Assembly: GCA_944390725.1 (NCBI GenBank)
Contig: CALXQU010000001.1
Location: forward strand, 124,001 to 188,000
Direction of reading: 5' to 3'
From: an uncultured Spirochaetaceae bacterium
Lineage (GTDB): Bacteria > Spirochaetota > Spirochaetia > Sphaerochaetales > Sphaerochaetaceae
DNA: 64,000 nucleotides
Part shown: piece by piece, positions 8,607-17,505 of the stretch
Layout of the letters: each line of letters starts with the position of its first letter
Numbering within the stretch: position 1 is the stretch's first letter
Program-made: the position numbers and the translations under genes
The notes under the pieces: generated by a model
Told to the model about the DNA's origin: nothing
Databases searched by the model: none
What the model saw: only the letters and a program-made list of their open reading frames with translations

Positions 8607-10100
8607 TTATTCGTCTCCTCTCAGCCTTGTCTTGAAATTGCCCCAGATCAGGAGCGCGATCAGGACGATGATCACGATCGAGATAGGCCTGAGCACGATA
8701 TAGGAGAAGAGGTTCACGGACTTCGCTGCCGCGATGACCATCGACTGCCTGAGGTTCTCCTCCGCCATGCTGCCGAGTATCATGCCCAGGACAACCGGCG
8801 CGATAGGCACCGAGGCACGCTTGAAGACAAGGCCTATCAGTCCGAATACCACTGCAAGCAGCACGTCGAAGACGCTGTTCCTGGCGCTGAAGGCACCGAA
8901 GAGCGAGAAGGCGATGACTGCCGGGATGATATAGCTGATCTTGATCCGCAGTATCTTCGTGAAAAGCGGCGTGCCATACACTCCGATGAGGACCATCAGC
9001 AAGGTACTGACAAGAAGGCCTATCATCAGGGCGTACATGGTCGATGTATGCTCGGAGAAGAGCTTCGGCCCCGGGATCATGCCATGGACAGTCAGCGCGC
9101 CGAAGATGATGGCGCTGGTGGCGCTGCCGGGGATGCCGAGCGAGAGAAGCGGCACGAATGACCCTCCGACCGCGGCATTGTTGGCGCTTTCCGGGGCGAC
9201 TATGCCGTCAGGCGCTCCCTGCCCGAACATCTTACTCTCCTTGCTGGTGCGCTGTGCCTCGCCATAGGAGATGAAGGAGGCAATCGCTCCGCCCGTTCCC
9301 GGCAGGATGCCGATGATCGTGCCGATGATGGAGGACTTGAGCAGTATGCGCCAGCGCCTGACGATGATGTCCTTGGCAATCGCTAAGGCCTTCACCTCCG
9401 AGAACTTATCGGTGATGATCTCCATATTGGAATCGGAGAGCAGCAGGTTGAGCATCTCGGCGATGGCGAAGAAGCCGACGCTGATGGGGATGAGGTCAAG
9501 GCCTGCCTGCAGGTTTACATTGCCGAACGTGAACCTGTAGTTCACGCTCGTGACATCCATGCCTACAATCGAGAGGATGAGGCCGAATGCCACTGCAAAG
9601 AATCCCTTGGCGAGGCTCTTGCCCATGAGGCTTCCCACTACGGCAAGCCCCATGATGCTGACAAGGAACAGCTCCGGAGGACCGAACTTGAGCGCGACGC
9701 GGGCAAGTACTGGCGTGAAGAACAGCATCACGATTACTCCGAACAGCCCGCCGAAGCCACTGGCAAGACAAGAATAATACAAAGCATCCTTTGCCTTTCC
9801 CTGCCTCGCCATCGGATTGCCGTTCAATGCCGTACAGGCTGCCTCACCCGTTCCAGGGCAGTTCAGGAGGATTGCGGAAATCGATCCTCCATAAGTCGCT
9901 CCCATGTAGAGCCCGGCGAGCATTATCAGGCCATACGCAGGCTGCATCCCATACGTAAGCGGAAGGAGCAGCGCGACGCCGACGACGCCATTGAGTCCAG
10001 GGAGCGCCCCGAATATGATTCCCAGCACCACCCCGATGAGGTTCATCAGGAGCCCCATCGGAGAGAATACCGAGCCCAATGCACTTATGATATAGTCCAT
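8607..10100 (-). CDS. tctA: Tripartite tricarboxylate transporter, large membrane subunit
   Basis: A 497-residue TctA-family permease with about 11-12 membrane spans, forming the Na+ or H+-coupled channel of a binding-protein-dependent carrier. Family signatures are GALPGLNGVVGVALLLPLTY near residue 30, GSISAILLNCPGTGEAACT near 75, and a second copy, GILPGTGGAIASFISYGEAQ, near 270. ATG 10100 is preferred over the TTG one codon earlier because GGAGG lies 5 bases before the ATG. It sits downstream of tctC by 24 bp in the same operon. Confidence 0.93.
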   Translation of the reverse strand: MDYIISALGSVFSPMGLLMNLIGVVLGIIFGALPGLNGVVGVALLLPLTYGMQPAYGLIMLAGLYMGATYGGSISAILLNCPGTGEAACTALNGNPMARQGKAKDALYYSCLASGFGGLFGVIVMLFFTPVLARVALKFGPPELFLVSIMGLAVVGSLMGKSLAKGFFAVAFGLILSIVGMDVTSVNYRFTFGNVNLQAGLDLIPISVGFFAIAEMLNLLLSDSNMEIITDKFSEVKALAIAKDIIVRRWRILLKSSIIGTIIGILPGTGGAIASFISYGEAQRTSKESKMFGQGAPDGIVAPESANNAAVGGSFVPLLSLGIPGSATSAIIFGALTVHGMIPGPKLFSEHTSTMYALMIGLLVSTLLMVLIGVYGTPLFTKILRIKISYIIPAVIAFSLFGAFSARNSVFDVLLAVVFGLIGLVFKRASVPIAPVVLGMILGSMAEENLRQSMVIAAAKSVNLFSYIVLRPISIVIIVLIALLIWGNFKTRLRGDE

Positions 10101-10124
10101 CAAGTCCTCCAGTAGAATCGGTTA

Positions 10125-11102
10125 TCAGTTGAATGCGTCAGGTACTTCCTGCAGGAGCTCCTCGACCATCGCGTAATCCTGGTCAAGGCGTGCCTTCACG
10201 GCATCCGCATCAAGCCAGCGGTAGTTCTCGCTCATGCCGGCCATCTTCTCCTGGAAGGCAGGATCCGATGAGACCCTTTCCATGCAGTCCGTCAGCTTCT
10301 GGCAGATCTCCTCAGGCGTTCCCTTCGGCGCTACGACGACCCTGTAGGTCTCGGTCGCGACATCGTATCCGAGGTCCTTCAGCGTAGGCATATCCTCGAT
10401 CGGGCTGATGTGGTCAGCAGAGAAGGATACGATCGGGGTCACGCCCATGCCCTGTACCTGAGCGACGAAGTTCTTGTCCATGAGGGCCATATCGACATGC
10501 CCGCCGAGGACAGCTGCGAGAGAGTCATTGCCGCTGCCCTGCATGACTGTCGTCAGGTCGATGCCCGCGGCCTTCTCGAAGAGCGCGATCTCGGCGATAT
10601 GCGTCTTGCCGGAGATGGAGACAGTCAGCTCGCCCGGATGCTCCTTGGCATATGCGACGACATCATCGACCGACTTGAAGCCGGTATTGGCATCGTTGGC
10701 ATAGAGCACATTGGCTGTGGTATTGATAGCGCCGAGATACTCGAACGAATCATAGCCGTATGCGACGTTCTCGCCTGTCAGCAGGACGAGGATGTGGTCA
10801 AGATTCGAAAGGGCGCCGATCGTGTATCCATCAGCCTTCGCCGCGGAAAGCTCTGTCAGGCCTACCTGCCCGAGCCCGCCTGCCCTGTTGGTGATGACAA
10901 GCGACTTGCCGAGATCCTGCTCCATGGCATTGGCAAGGAGCCTCATCAGGGAATCAGTACCGCCGCCTGCATTATACGGGATCAGGAACGAGACGTTCCT
11001 CGTAGGATAATCCGCAGGTGTTTCGCTCTGTCCGGCAGCGATAAGGGCGCCGCTGGCAAGGATGCAGAGCATAAGCCCGATTATGATAGCTCTTCTCTTC
11101 AT
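10125..11102 (-). CDS. tctC: Tripartite tricarboxylate transporter, substrate-binding protein
   Basis: A 325-residue periplasmic binding protein of the TctC/Bug family. It has a signal peptide (MKRRAIIIGLMLCILASGAL). The mature start PTRNVSFLIPYNAGGGTDSL and the later TNRAGGLGQVG match the family's ligand loops for carboxylate binding. The true start is ATG 11102, with AGGAGG 8 bases upstream; the longer frame upstream has no ribosome site. It captures a carboxylated substrate for TctA/TctB. The substrate is not readable, but the enolase-family enzyme in the operon suggests a sugar acid or related hydroxy acid. Confidence 0.92.
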   Translation of the reverse strand: MKRRAIIIGLMLCILASGALIAAGQSETPADYPTRNVSFLIPYNAGGGTDSLMRLLANAMEQDLGKSLVITNRAGGLGQVGLTELSAAKADGYTIGALSNLDHILVLLTGENVAYGYDSFEYLGAINTTANVLYANDANTGFKSVDDVVAYAKEHPGELTVSISGKTHIAEIALFEKAAGIDLTTVMQGSGNDSLAAVLGGHVDMALMDKNFVAQVQGMGVTPIVSFSADHISPIEDMPTLKDLGYDVATETYRVVVAPKGTPEEICQKLTDCMERVSSDPAFQEKMAGMSENYRWLDADAVKARLDQDYAMVEELLQEVPDAFN

Positions 11103-11115
11103 ATTGTTTCCTCCT

Positions 11116-11574
11116 TTATATAAGGACACCCATAGGTGTCGTAAGCCCAAGGCAGATGCTGAAGCAGATGAAGCACAGTATGGTAATCGCAATGCTGTAT
11201 ATGACAGAGAAAATGACCTTCTTCCTCGTCAGCGGATACTCAACGCAGAGGGAGATCGCGAAGAGCATGAAAAGCAGCGTCGTATAGAAGCCGAGGATAT
11301 CGAAAAGGAAGCAGGCGACAACGAGGATAGCGAATGCGGCAAGTTCCTTGGCGTGTATACGCAGCTTCGATGCATCGCCATGGGCCTTGCCCTGGCATGC
11401 CCTGATGACGAGGCTGAGGCCTGAAATGCCGATGACGGCAGCTGCGAAACCCGGGAAGATCCTGCTTTCGGGAACGCTGATTATGGCAATCTGCCAGAGC
11501 AGGATGCAGAATACCGCGATCATGCCCAGTCCGACATAAAGTTCTGAATTCCTCCAGAGCTCCTTCTTCTCCAT
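11116..11574 (-). CDS. tctB: Tripartite tricarboxylate transporter, small membrane subunit
   Basis: A 152-residue protein with four hydrophobic segments (about 15-35, 40-60, 80-110 and 120-150). This is the size and topology of TctB, the small partner of TctA. Sequence conservation in this family is low, so position between tctC and the enolase-family gene carries much of the evidence. AGGA lies just before ATG 11574, and the stop of the upstream enzyme is 9 bp away, so translation is probably coupled. Confidence 0.85.
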   Translation of the reverse strand: MEKKELWRNSELYVGLGMIAVFCILLWQIAIISVPESRIFPGFAAAVIGISGLSLVIRACQGKAHGDASKLRIHAKELAAFAILVVACFLFDILGFYTTLLFMLFAISLCVEYPLTRKKVIFSVIYSIAITILCFICFSICLGLTTPMGVLI

Positions 11575-11583
11575 ACTTTCCTC

Positions 11584-12720
11584 CTAGAATTCCTTCCAAT
11601 AGCCGTTATTGAATACCCTGCCGAACTCACGCAGGGCTTCCCTGCCGATCTCGATTCCGAGGCCAGGGAAGTCGCTGAACACGTATCTTCCGCTATCGAT
11701 AGCCTCACCTGATGATGAGTACTGCGAACGCTCCGGAATGGCCATGAATGGGAATTCCAGAGGCTGGGCATGCCTGAGCGCCGCGGTCAGGTTCGCGCTG
11801 TGTGCCGTAGCGATGAGCCCGTTCGGATTGTGGATCGATACCTGCCTGCCCTTCAGCTCTGCCGTCCTCGAGGTGCTGAGCACCGCGCCCGGACCGCCTA
11901 TGAACTTTACATCAGGCATGATTACATCGTACACGCCTGAGTCAATCGTCCTCAGCAGCTGCATCTCGTTGATGGCCGACTCGCCCGCGGCGAACCTTAC
12001 CTCGGGGAAGTCCTCCATGATGAGGCGCTGGGTATCGTAATCATCGATATAGACCGTATCCTCGATCCAGTATGGGTTGCCGAACTCCTCAAGGACGCGC
12101 CTGACCATCCTGGCAAGCGTGAAGCGGCTGAAGCGCTGATGGCAGTCGATGGCGATGCGGGATATCGGAGCCGATCCGGAGACGATCCTTATACGCTCGA
12201 TGCCCGGATCGAGCGGAGCATCCGGATCATCCGGCCTTATCTCATCGAATGGCGTGCATTTCAGGAAGGAGAACCCTGCAGCCGCGGCCTTGGACGCATG
12301 CTCTGCCAGCACTTCCGGGCGGCGATCCCTGCGCAGCGCCTTGTTGAGGTTGGCATAAAGGGGAATGCTCTTCACCGATGCAGCGCCATATACGGTGCGC
12401 AGCGGGACGCCGAGGCTTTTCGCGAACAGGTCCCAGAGGCACTGGCTGATCCCGCTGACAGCGCACCTGAACGTGCGGAGGTCATTGCGTACCGGGTACT
12501 CCCACCTCTCTATATCGCGCATGATCAGGTCGATATCCCTTACGTCGCGTCCTATGAGGACATCCCTGAGCTCCTCGATGAATGCCGCCGTCCCCGCGAT
12601 GTTCATCGAGCTGCTTATCTCTCCCCAGCCTGCCGCCCCGTCATCTGAGTGCATGCGGACGAGGTCCCATTCATCGTTGGGGAAGGACATGCGGATTACC
12701 TGGATATCGGAAATGACCAT
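11584..12720 (-). CDS. Enolase-superfamily sugar-acid dehydratase or racemase
   Basis: A 378-residue member of the mandelate racemase/muconate lactonizing enzyme group. An N-terminal capping domain precedes the barrel. Candidate residues are the catalytic Lys in FLKCTPFD (about 172), metal ligands Asp in AIDCHQR (about 204), Glu in WIEDTVY (about 234) and Glu in AAGESA (about 257), and the catalytic His in VSIHNPNG (about 310). The reaction is probably abstraction of a proton alpha to a carboxylate. The substrate should be what TctABC imports. ATG 12720 has AGGAGA upstream; the longer frame has none. It is first in the tct operon. Confidence 0.85.
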   Translation of the reverse strand: MVISDIQVIRMSFPNDEWDLVRMHSDDGAAGWGEISSSMNIAGTAAFIEELRDVLIGRDVRDIDLIMRDIERWEYPVRNDLRTFRCAVSGISQCLWDLFAKSLGVPLRTVYGAASVKSIPLYANLNKALRRDRRPEVLAEHASKAAAAGFSFLKCTPFDEIRPDDPDAPLDPGIERIRIVSGSAPISRIAIDCHQRFSRFTLARMVRRVLEEFGNPYWIEDTVYIDDYDTQRLIMEDFPEVRFAAGESAINEMQLLRTIDSGVYDVIMPDVKFIGGPGAVLSTSRTAELKGRQVSIHNPNGLIATAHSANLTAALRHAQPLEFPFMAIPERSQYSSSGEAIDSGRYVFSDFPGLGIEIGREALREFGRVFNNGYWKEF

Positions 12721-12742
12721 CTGATTCTCCTGTTGTATGACT

Positions 12743-12760
12743 TGTAATACAGCTATTACA
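12743..12760. promoter_or_regulatory. 18-bp palindromic operator of the tct operon
   Basis: TGTAATACAGCTATTACA has perfect 7-bp arms (TGTAATA/TATTACA) around CAGC. It begins 6 bp downstream of the -10 element, so it covers roughly +1 to +18 of the transcript. This position fits repression by the cluster's GntR protein, lifted by the transported compound. Confidence 0.65.
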
Positions 12761-12766
12761 GGTTCA

Positions 12767-12795
12767 ATGCTATTCCAGGTCATCCCAGCTGTCAA
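12767..12795 (-). promoter_or_regulatory. Promoter of the enolase-tctBCA-gntR operon
   Basis: A perfect TTGACA (12790-12795) and TAGCAT (12767-12772) lie 17 bp apart on the minus strand, directly before the palindromic operator. The palindrome GCCGCAGCTGCGGC at 12815-12828, just upstream, has no T-run and may be a weak terminator for the preceding lipoprotein gene. Confidence 0.7.
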
Positions 12796-12915
12796 CTTTT
12801 TTCTTCAGGAATGTGCCGCAGCTGCGGCAGCTGGATGGATATCATGCAATATCTACTGAAAATAGAGACAATTATAGAATCTGCTGATATGCAGCCAATG
12901 GATGCTGCAGCCACC

Positions 12916-13389
12916 TCAGAGGAAATCCCTGTCCAGGGTATAATCACGGCCATTGACGGATATGGTGCACTCCGAATCGCGGGCGACAGAGCCGTCAAGC
13001 CTGTATACCTTCCCCTGATACCCTATGAAGAACCTGTCGAACGTACATTCCCTGATATCCCCTCTGTTATGGCTCCCTACCCTGGCATTGCCCGCTGCAG
13101 AAAAGCCTATGCCGTCTACGGTGAACAGGGTTTCCGCATCGATATGCACGCGGGGATTCTGCGATGTGATATCACCACTCTCCACGAGGTCCTGGCGCAC
13201 GGCTTCCATCGCCAGGGCCGCGGGGACGGCAGCTTCCTCATAAAGCCTTCCATCGAGCTCAAGCGAGAGCCTGAGGATATCGGCGGAGGATGCCTCCTCC
13301 CCTTCAATCGGAGGCGCTACGCTGCATGCGGCAAGGAATGCGGAAAGAATGGCTATCAGTATGGCTATTCTCATATCGGTATCCAGCAT
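12916..13389 (-). CDS. Small lipoprotein of unknown function
   Basis: A 157-residue protein starting MLDTDMRIAILIAIL, with the lipobox LAAC after a short hydrophobic stretch. ATG 13389 is preferred because GGAG lies 5 bases before it; an internal ATG at 13374 is possible. The mature part is polar and mixed alpha/beta, with no recognised family. The much longer open frame that continues upstream on this strand is a shadow of fabK. The gene is divergent from acpP and shares its AT-rich upstream region. Confidence 0.65.
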   Translation of the reverse strand: MLDTDMRIAILIAILSAFLAACSVAPPIEGEEASSADILRLSLELDGRLYEEAAVPAALAMEAVRQDLVESGDITSQNPRVHIDAETLFTVDGIGFSAAGNARVGSHNRGDIRECTFDRFFIGYQGKVYRLDGSVARDSECTISVNGRDYTLDRDFL

Positions 13390-13454
13390 ATTCTCTCCTA
13401 CAAAGGAAATAGATGCAAGGGGAATGATAGAACGAATTGTGCCCATTATTTTTA

Positions 13455-13495
13455 TTGACATTTTTACAATATTTGTCAAACTGTAAATATAGGAG
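13455..13495 (+). promoter_or_regulatory. AT-rich promoter/operator region of the fatty-acid operon
   Basis: The region holds TTGACA at 13455-13460 mirrored by TGTCAA at 13474-13479 (13 bases between). It also holds a second overlapping dyad, TTTACA (13463-13468) with TGTAAA (13482-13487), and AGGAG at 13491-13495, 6 bases before the acpP start. No ideal -10 falls 16-18 bp after TTGACA, so the exact promoter is unclear. Nested dyads at this spot suggest control by a lipid-responsive repressor, as FabT does in streptococci; that is inference. Confidence 0.45.
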
Positions 13496-13501
13496 TTCGA
13501 A

Positions 13502-13732
13502 ATGTCAGAACAGGAAGTATTCAAGGCAGTAGCCTCAACGATTGCAGACAGGATAGAGTGCGATGAAGCCTCTATAAAGGACGACAGCACGTTCCGCGAC
13601 CTCGGGATTGATTCCCTCGATACCGTGGACCTCCTCATGGACCTGGAGGACAAGCTCGGCATGCAGATCGAGATCGACCAGAAGATCGGGACCATCGGGG
13701 AGCTCGTATCCCTCATCGCCTCCAAGGGCTGA
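13502..13732 (+). CDS. acpP: Acyl carrier protein
   Basis: A 76-residue acidic four-helix protein of normal ACP length. The phosphopantetheine attachment serine is in the motif GIDSLDTVDL, at residue 38. It carries the growing acyl chain between the Fab enzymes. It is the first gene of an eleven-gene lipid synthesis operon and is followed by fabK after 2 bp. AGGAG precedes the start. Confidence 0.97.
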   Translation: MSEQEVFKAVASTIADRIECDEASIKDDSTFRDLGIDSLDTVDLLMDLEDKLGMQIEIDQKIGTIGELVSLIASKG

Positions 13733-13734
13733 GC

Positions 13735-14679
13735 ATGATCAGGACAAGGGTTACGGAACTGCTCGGCATAGAGTATCCGGTACTGCAGGGCGGCATGGCA
13801 TGGATTGCCGACGGCCGCCTGGCAGCAGCCGTCTCGGAGGGCGGCGGCCTCGGGATCATCGCCGCAGGCAATGCAGACGGGGAATATGTCAGCAGGCAGA
13901 TCGGGATTGCCAAGGGGCTTACCGGCAAGCCATTCGGGGTGAATATCATGCTGATGAGCCCGCATGCCGATGAGGTCGCCCAGGCAGCAGCGGAGGCCCA
14001 TGCCAGCGTCATCACCACCGGTGCGGGCAATCCTGCGAAGTACATGGCGATGTGGACGGCGGCTGGGGCGAAGGTCATCCCTGTCGTGGCATCTGTCGCC
14101 ATGGCCAGGATGATGGCCCGCGCAGGCGCATCCGCAGTGATTGCGGAAGGCGGCGAGAGTGGAGGCCATGTCGGAGAGCTGACGACGATGGTGCTTGTGC
14201 CGCTCGTGGCTGATGCCGTCGACATCCCGGTAATCGCGGCAGGCGGCATCGCCGATGGGCGTGCGTTCGCCGCATCGCTCATGCTGGGTGCCGAGGGAGT
14301 GCAGATGGGGACGAGGTTCCTTTCCGCGGAGGAATGCACGATAAGCGATGCATACAGGGAGAAGGTCCTCAAGGCCGGGGACCTCGCCACGATGGTCACC
14401 GGCAGGAGGCTCGGCCATCCCGTGAGGTCGCTGCGCACCCAGTTCGCCAGGGAATACGCGAAGGCGGAATACTCGGGGATGCCGGATGATGAGCTGGAGG
14501 CCATGGGCACCGGAGCCCTGCGCAAGGCAGTCGTCGACGGCAATGCGGAGGAAGGCTGCTTCCTTGCCGGCCAGGTTGCCGCGAGGGTCTGCAGGACCGA
14601 ACCTGCCCGCGATATCGTCAGGTCAGTGGTGGAGGAAGCGGAACCCCTCCTCAAAGGAGCTTCCCGGTGGGTAAGGTAG
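13735..14679 (+). CDS. fabK: Enoyl-ACP reductase II (FMN-dependent)
   Basis: A 314-residue TIM-barrel flavoprotein of the FabK/nitronate monooxygenase family, doing the last reduction of each elongation cycle. Diagnostic blocks are YPVLQGGMAWIADGRLAAA at the N-terminus, GGLGIIAAGN, EGGESGGHVG (phosphate/FMN binding, with the catalytic His) and IAAGGIADGRAFAA, GAEGVQMGTRF. Its place inside a fab operon favours FabK over a nitronate monooxygenase. It stands in for the FabI reductase used in many bacteria. Its end overlaps fabD by 13 bp. Confidence 0.93.
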   Translation: MIRTRVTELLGIEYPVLQGGMAWIADGRLAAAVSEGGGLGIIAAGNADGEYVSRQIGIAKGLTGKPFGVNIMLMSPHADEVAQAAAEAHASVITTGAGNPAKYMAMWTAAGAKVIPVVASVAMARMMARAGASAVIAEGGESGGHVGELTTMVLVPLVADAVDIPVIAAGGIADGRAFAASLMLGAEGVQMGTRFLSAEECTISDAYREKVLKAGDLATMVTGRRLGHPVRSLRTQFAREYAKAEYSGMPDDELEAMGTGALRKAVVDGNAEEGCFLAGQVAARVCRTEPARDIVRSVVEEAEPLLKGASRWVR

Positions 14680-15533
14680 CGTTCCTATTCTCCGGGCAGG
14701 GGGCACAGTACAGCGGCATGGGCAGGAAGCTCTATGATTCATCGCCTGCCGCCAGGGATGTCTTCAGGAGGCTCGATGCCATCAGGCCCGGCACCAGCGA
14801 TATGTGCTTCTCCGGCAGCCCCGACGAGCTGAAGGAGACCCTCAATACGCAGCCATGCCTCTATGCGGTGGAGATGGCCGCAGCGTCGGCGATGGATATG
14901 GAGGCATGCACAGCAGCCGGCTTCTCCCTCGGGGAGGCCGCGGCACTGGCCTATGCGGGAACCTACTCCCTTGAGGACGGCTTCAGGGCCGTCATCAGGC
15001 GCGCGGAGCTCATGCAGCAGGCTGCAGGGAGGCACAGGAGCGCCATGACGGCGGTGCTGAGGCTGCCGGACAAGGAGGTGGAGGATATAGCGTCGGCGTT
15101 CCCGGGAGTCTATCCGGTGAACTACAACGCTCCGGGGCAGGTCGTCTGCGCCGGACTCGAGGAGGCCCTGCCGGCATTCGAGGCAGCAGTCGCCGGACAT
15201 GGCGGCAGGACGATGAGGCTCGCGGTATCAGGCGGCTTCCACTCGCCGCTGATGGAGGAGGCCGCAGCAGGCTTCAGGGAGTATCTGGAGGGGATGAATC
15301 TCAAGGCCCCGCGCATCCCGGTCTATTCCGACATGCTTGCCGCCCCCTACCCCGAGGATATCGTATCGACGTTCTCGGGACAGATCTCATCCCCTGTAAG
15401 ATGGACAGCAATCATCCAGGGCATGATTGCCGGCGGATGCACGGAATTAGTGGAGATCGGGCCGGGAACGACGCTCTCGTCGCTGGTCAGGAGGATCGAC
15501 AGGACGGCAAGGGCATGGAGCATAGAGGCATGA
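14667..15533 (+). CDS. fabD: Malonyl-CoA:ACP transacylase
   Basis: A 288-residue transferase that moves malonate from CoA to ACP. Visible motifs are FSGQGAQYSGMG at the start, the nucleophile serine in AGFSLGEAAAL (family GHSLGE, with Phe for His here), and the catalytic His in SGGFHSPLM. It overlaps fabK by 13 bp and fabG by 4 bp (ATGA). It is slightly shorter than the usual 300-310 residues. Confidence 0.94.
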   Translation: MGKVAFLFSGQGAQYSGMGRKLYDSSPAARDVFRRLDAIRPGTSDMCFSGSPDELKETLNTQPCLYAVEMAAASAMDMEACTAAGFSLGEAAALAYAGTYSLEDGFRAVIRRAELMQQAAGRHRSAMTAVLRLPDKEVEDIASAFPGVYPVNYNAPGQVVCAGLEEALPAFEAAVAGHGGRTMRLAVSGGFHSPLMEEAAAGFREYLEGMNLKAPRIPVYSDMLAAPYPEDIVSTFSGQISSPVRWTAIIQGMIAGGCTELVEIGPGTTLSSLVRRIDRTARAWSIEA

Positions 15534-16258
15534 ATCTGGCAGGAAGGTCAGCAATCATAACAGGAGGATCAAGGGGCATCGGCAGGGCAATCGCCCTGAA
15601 GCTCGCCTCGCTTGGCGCCGATATCGCGCTGATCTACCAAGGCAGCAGGGAGAAGGCGGAGGCCACGGCCGGGGAGATCATGGACCTCGGAGTCAAGGCG
15701 ATAGCCTATAGATGCGATGTCGCATCATTTGCAGAGACCAAGGAGACGGTTTCGGCTATCAGGAATGATTTCGCCGAGATAGAGGTCCTCGTCAACAATG
15801 CCGGGATAACGCGCGACGGGCTTGTCGCGATGATGGATGAGGAGAGCTGGGACAGCGTCATGGACACGAACCTCAAGGGCGCTTTCTGCATGATCCGCCA
15901 CACCGTACCCCTAATGCTGAGGAGACGGTCAGGGAGGATCATCAGCATCTCCAGCGTATCAGGGCTGATGGGCAATCCCGGCCAGGCGAACTACAGCGCC
16001 TCAAAGGCGGGGATCATCGGGCTGACGAAGGCCTGCGCCAAGGAGCTCGCAGGCAGGGGGATCACCTGCAATGCGATTGCGCCGGGCTTCATCAGAACCG
16101 ACATGACCAAGGATATGGAGACCGCAGACCTCGTGAAGGCGATTCCCCTCGGGAGGATGGGAACGCCGGAGGACGTTGCCGAAGCGGCGGCGTTCCTTGC
16201 GCTCTCGCCGTATATAACGGGAGAGACGATCAGGGTCGATGGCGGGATCTCGATGTAG
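15530..16258 (+). CDS. fabG: 3-oxoacyl-ACP reductase
   Basis: A 242-residue short-chain dehydrogenase reducing 3-oxoacyl-ACP with NADPH. The cofactor loop is ITGGSRGIGRA; the active-site set is NNAGITRDG, SISSVSG and YSASKAG (Ser, Tyr and Lys). The C-terminus has the typical ETIRVDGGISM. The start is ATG 15530, overlapping the fabD stop. The open frame continues upstream, but that part is a shadow of fabD. Confidence 0.95.
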   Translation: MNLAGRSAIITGGSRGIGRAIALKLASLGADIALIYQGSREKAEATAGEIMDLGVKAIAYRCDVASFAETKETVSAIRNDFAEIEVLVNNAGITRDGLVAMMDEESWDSVMDTNLKGAFCMIRHTVPLMLRRRSGRIISISSVSGLMGNPGQANYSASKAGIIGLTKACAKELAGRGITCNAIAPGFIRTDMTKDMETADLVKAIPLGRMGTPEDVAEAAAFLALSPYITGETIRVDGGISM

Positions 16259-16266
16259 GAGCAGAC

Positions 16267-17505
16267 ATGGATAACAGAAGGATAGCGGTAACGGGGATGG
16301 GAGCCATCACCCCGATAGGGAACAGCGTCGCGGAGGCATGGCAGTCGATGGTCGAAGGCCGCTGCGGGATCGGGGAGATCACCCGCTTCGACGCATCGGA
16401 GTCCAGGGCCAAGGTCGACGGGGAGGTCAAGGGATTCAACCCCCGGGACTACCTTGAGAAGGCGGAGGTCCTCAGGACCGACCTCTTCACGCAGTATGCC
16501 ATCGCGGCAGCTGACGAGGCTGTCAGGGACAGCGGCGTGCTTAGCGCTGCCGATCCTGAGCGCCTGGCAGTCTATTTCGGCACGGGAATCGGCGGGATAG
16601 GCACATTCAGCACGGAGATGAGGAAGCTCCTCGAGCGCGGACCCGGCAGGGTCTCCCCCTACTTCGTCCCCATGATGATAGCGAACATGGCGGCAGGGAT
16701 GCTTGCCATCCGCTATAAGGCAAAGGGCCCTGCCCTTCCTGCCGTCACGGCATGCGCCTCAGGCTCCAATGCCATCGGGGAGGCTATGAGGCTCATCAGG
16801 CATGGCTATGCCGATGCGGTCATCACGGGCGGCACGGAGGCATCCCTCACCCCTATCGGCATCGCCGGATTCGTCAATATGCAGGCGCTTTCCACGGCAG
16901 CTGACCCATCAGCGGCCTCGCTGCCGTTCGACAGGAGGAGGAACGGCTTCGTCATCGCGGAAGGGGCTGCGGCGCTGGTCCTCGAGGAATACGAGGCCGC
17001 GAAGAGGCGCGGCGCGCATATCTATGCGGAAATCACGGGCTATGGCTCCACATGCGATGCCTACCATATGACGGCACCCAGCCCTGATGCGGAAGGCGGC
17101 ACGAGGGCCATCAGGCAGGCGCTCGAGGAATCAGGATACAGAAGCGGGGAGAGGATCTACATCAATGCGCATGGCACAGGAACCCCGATGAACGATACAG
17201 GCGAGACACTGGCAATCAAGAACGCCCTCGGGCTGGAAGAGGCCAGGAAGGCCGTGATCAGCTCCACCAAGAGCATGACCGGGCACATGCTCGGCGCGGC
17301 AGGCGCGATAGAGGCGATTGCCTCCATCAAGGCACTCGAGACCGGCATCATCCCGCCTACTATCCACCTGGAGGAGCCCGATGGGCAGTGCGACCTCGAC
17401 TACACCCCGCTCAAGGCACGCCGCTTCCAGGCCGATATCGCGATCTCTGACTCGCTCGGCTTCGGCGGCCACAATGCCTGCCTGGCATTCAGGAGGCCGG
17501 TATGA
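16267..17505 (+). CDS. fabF: 3-oxoacyl-ACP synthase II
   Basis: A 412-residue condensing enzyme with the Cys-His-His triad in order: TACASGSNA (Cys about 165), NAHGTGTPMND (His about 303) and STKSMTGHMLGAAGA (Lys and His about 335-340). The N-terminus ITGMGAITPIGN-type block reads VTGMGAITPIGN. It elongates acyl-ACP with malonyl-ACP. No fabH (KASIII) is present in the operon, so how chains are started must be encoded elsewhere or work differently. It overlaps accB by 4 bp. Confidence 0.96.
   Translation: MDNRRIAVTGMGAITPIGNSVAEAWQSMVEGRCGIGEITRFDASESRAKVDGEVKGFNPRDYLEKAEVLRTDLFTQYAIAAADEAVRDSGVLSAADPERLAVYFGTGIGGIGTFSTEMRKLLERGPGRVSPYFVPMMIANMAAGMLAIRYKAKGPALPAVTACASGSNAIGEAMRLIRHGYADAVITGGTEASLTPIGIAGFVNMQALSTAADPSAASLPFDRRRNGFVIAEGAAALVLEEYEAAKRRGAHIYAEITGYGSTCDAYHMTAPSPDAEGGTRAIRQALEESGYRSGERIYINAHGTGTPMNDTGETLAIKNALGLEEARKAVISSTKSMTGHMLGAAGAIEAIASIKALETGIIPPTIHLEEPDGQCDLDYTPLKARRFQADIAISDSLGFGGHNACLAFRRPV

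Noticed and set aside
13390..14418. 500-codon minus-strand frame running through fabK
   Set aside because: Only its last 157 codons (12916-13389) look like a protein with a signal peptide. The rest is antisense of fabK.
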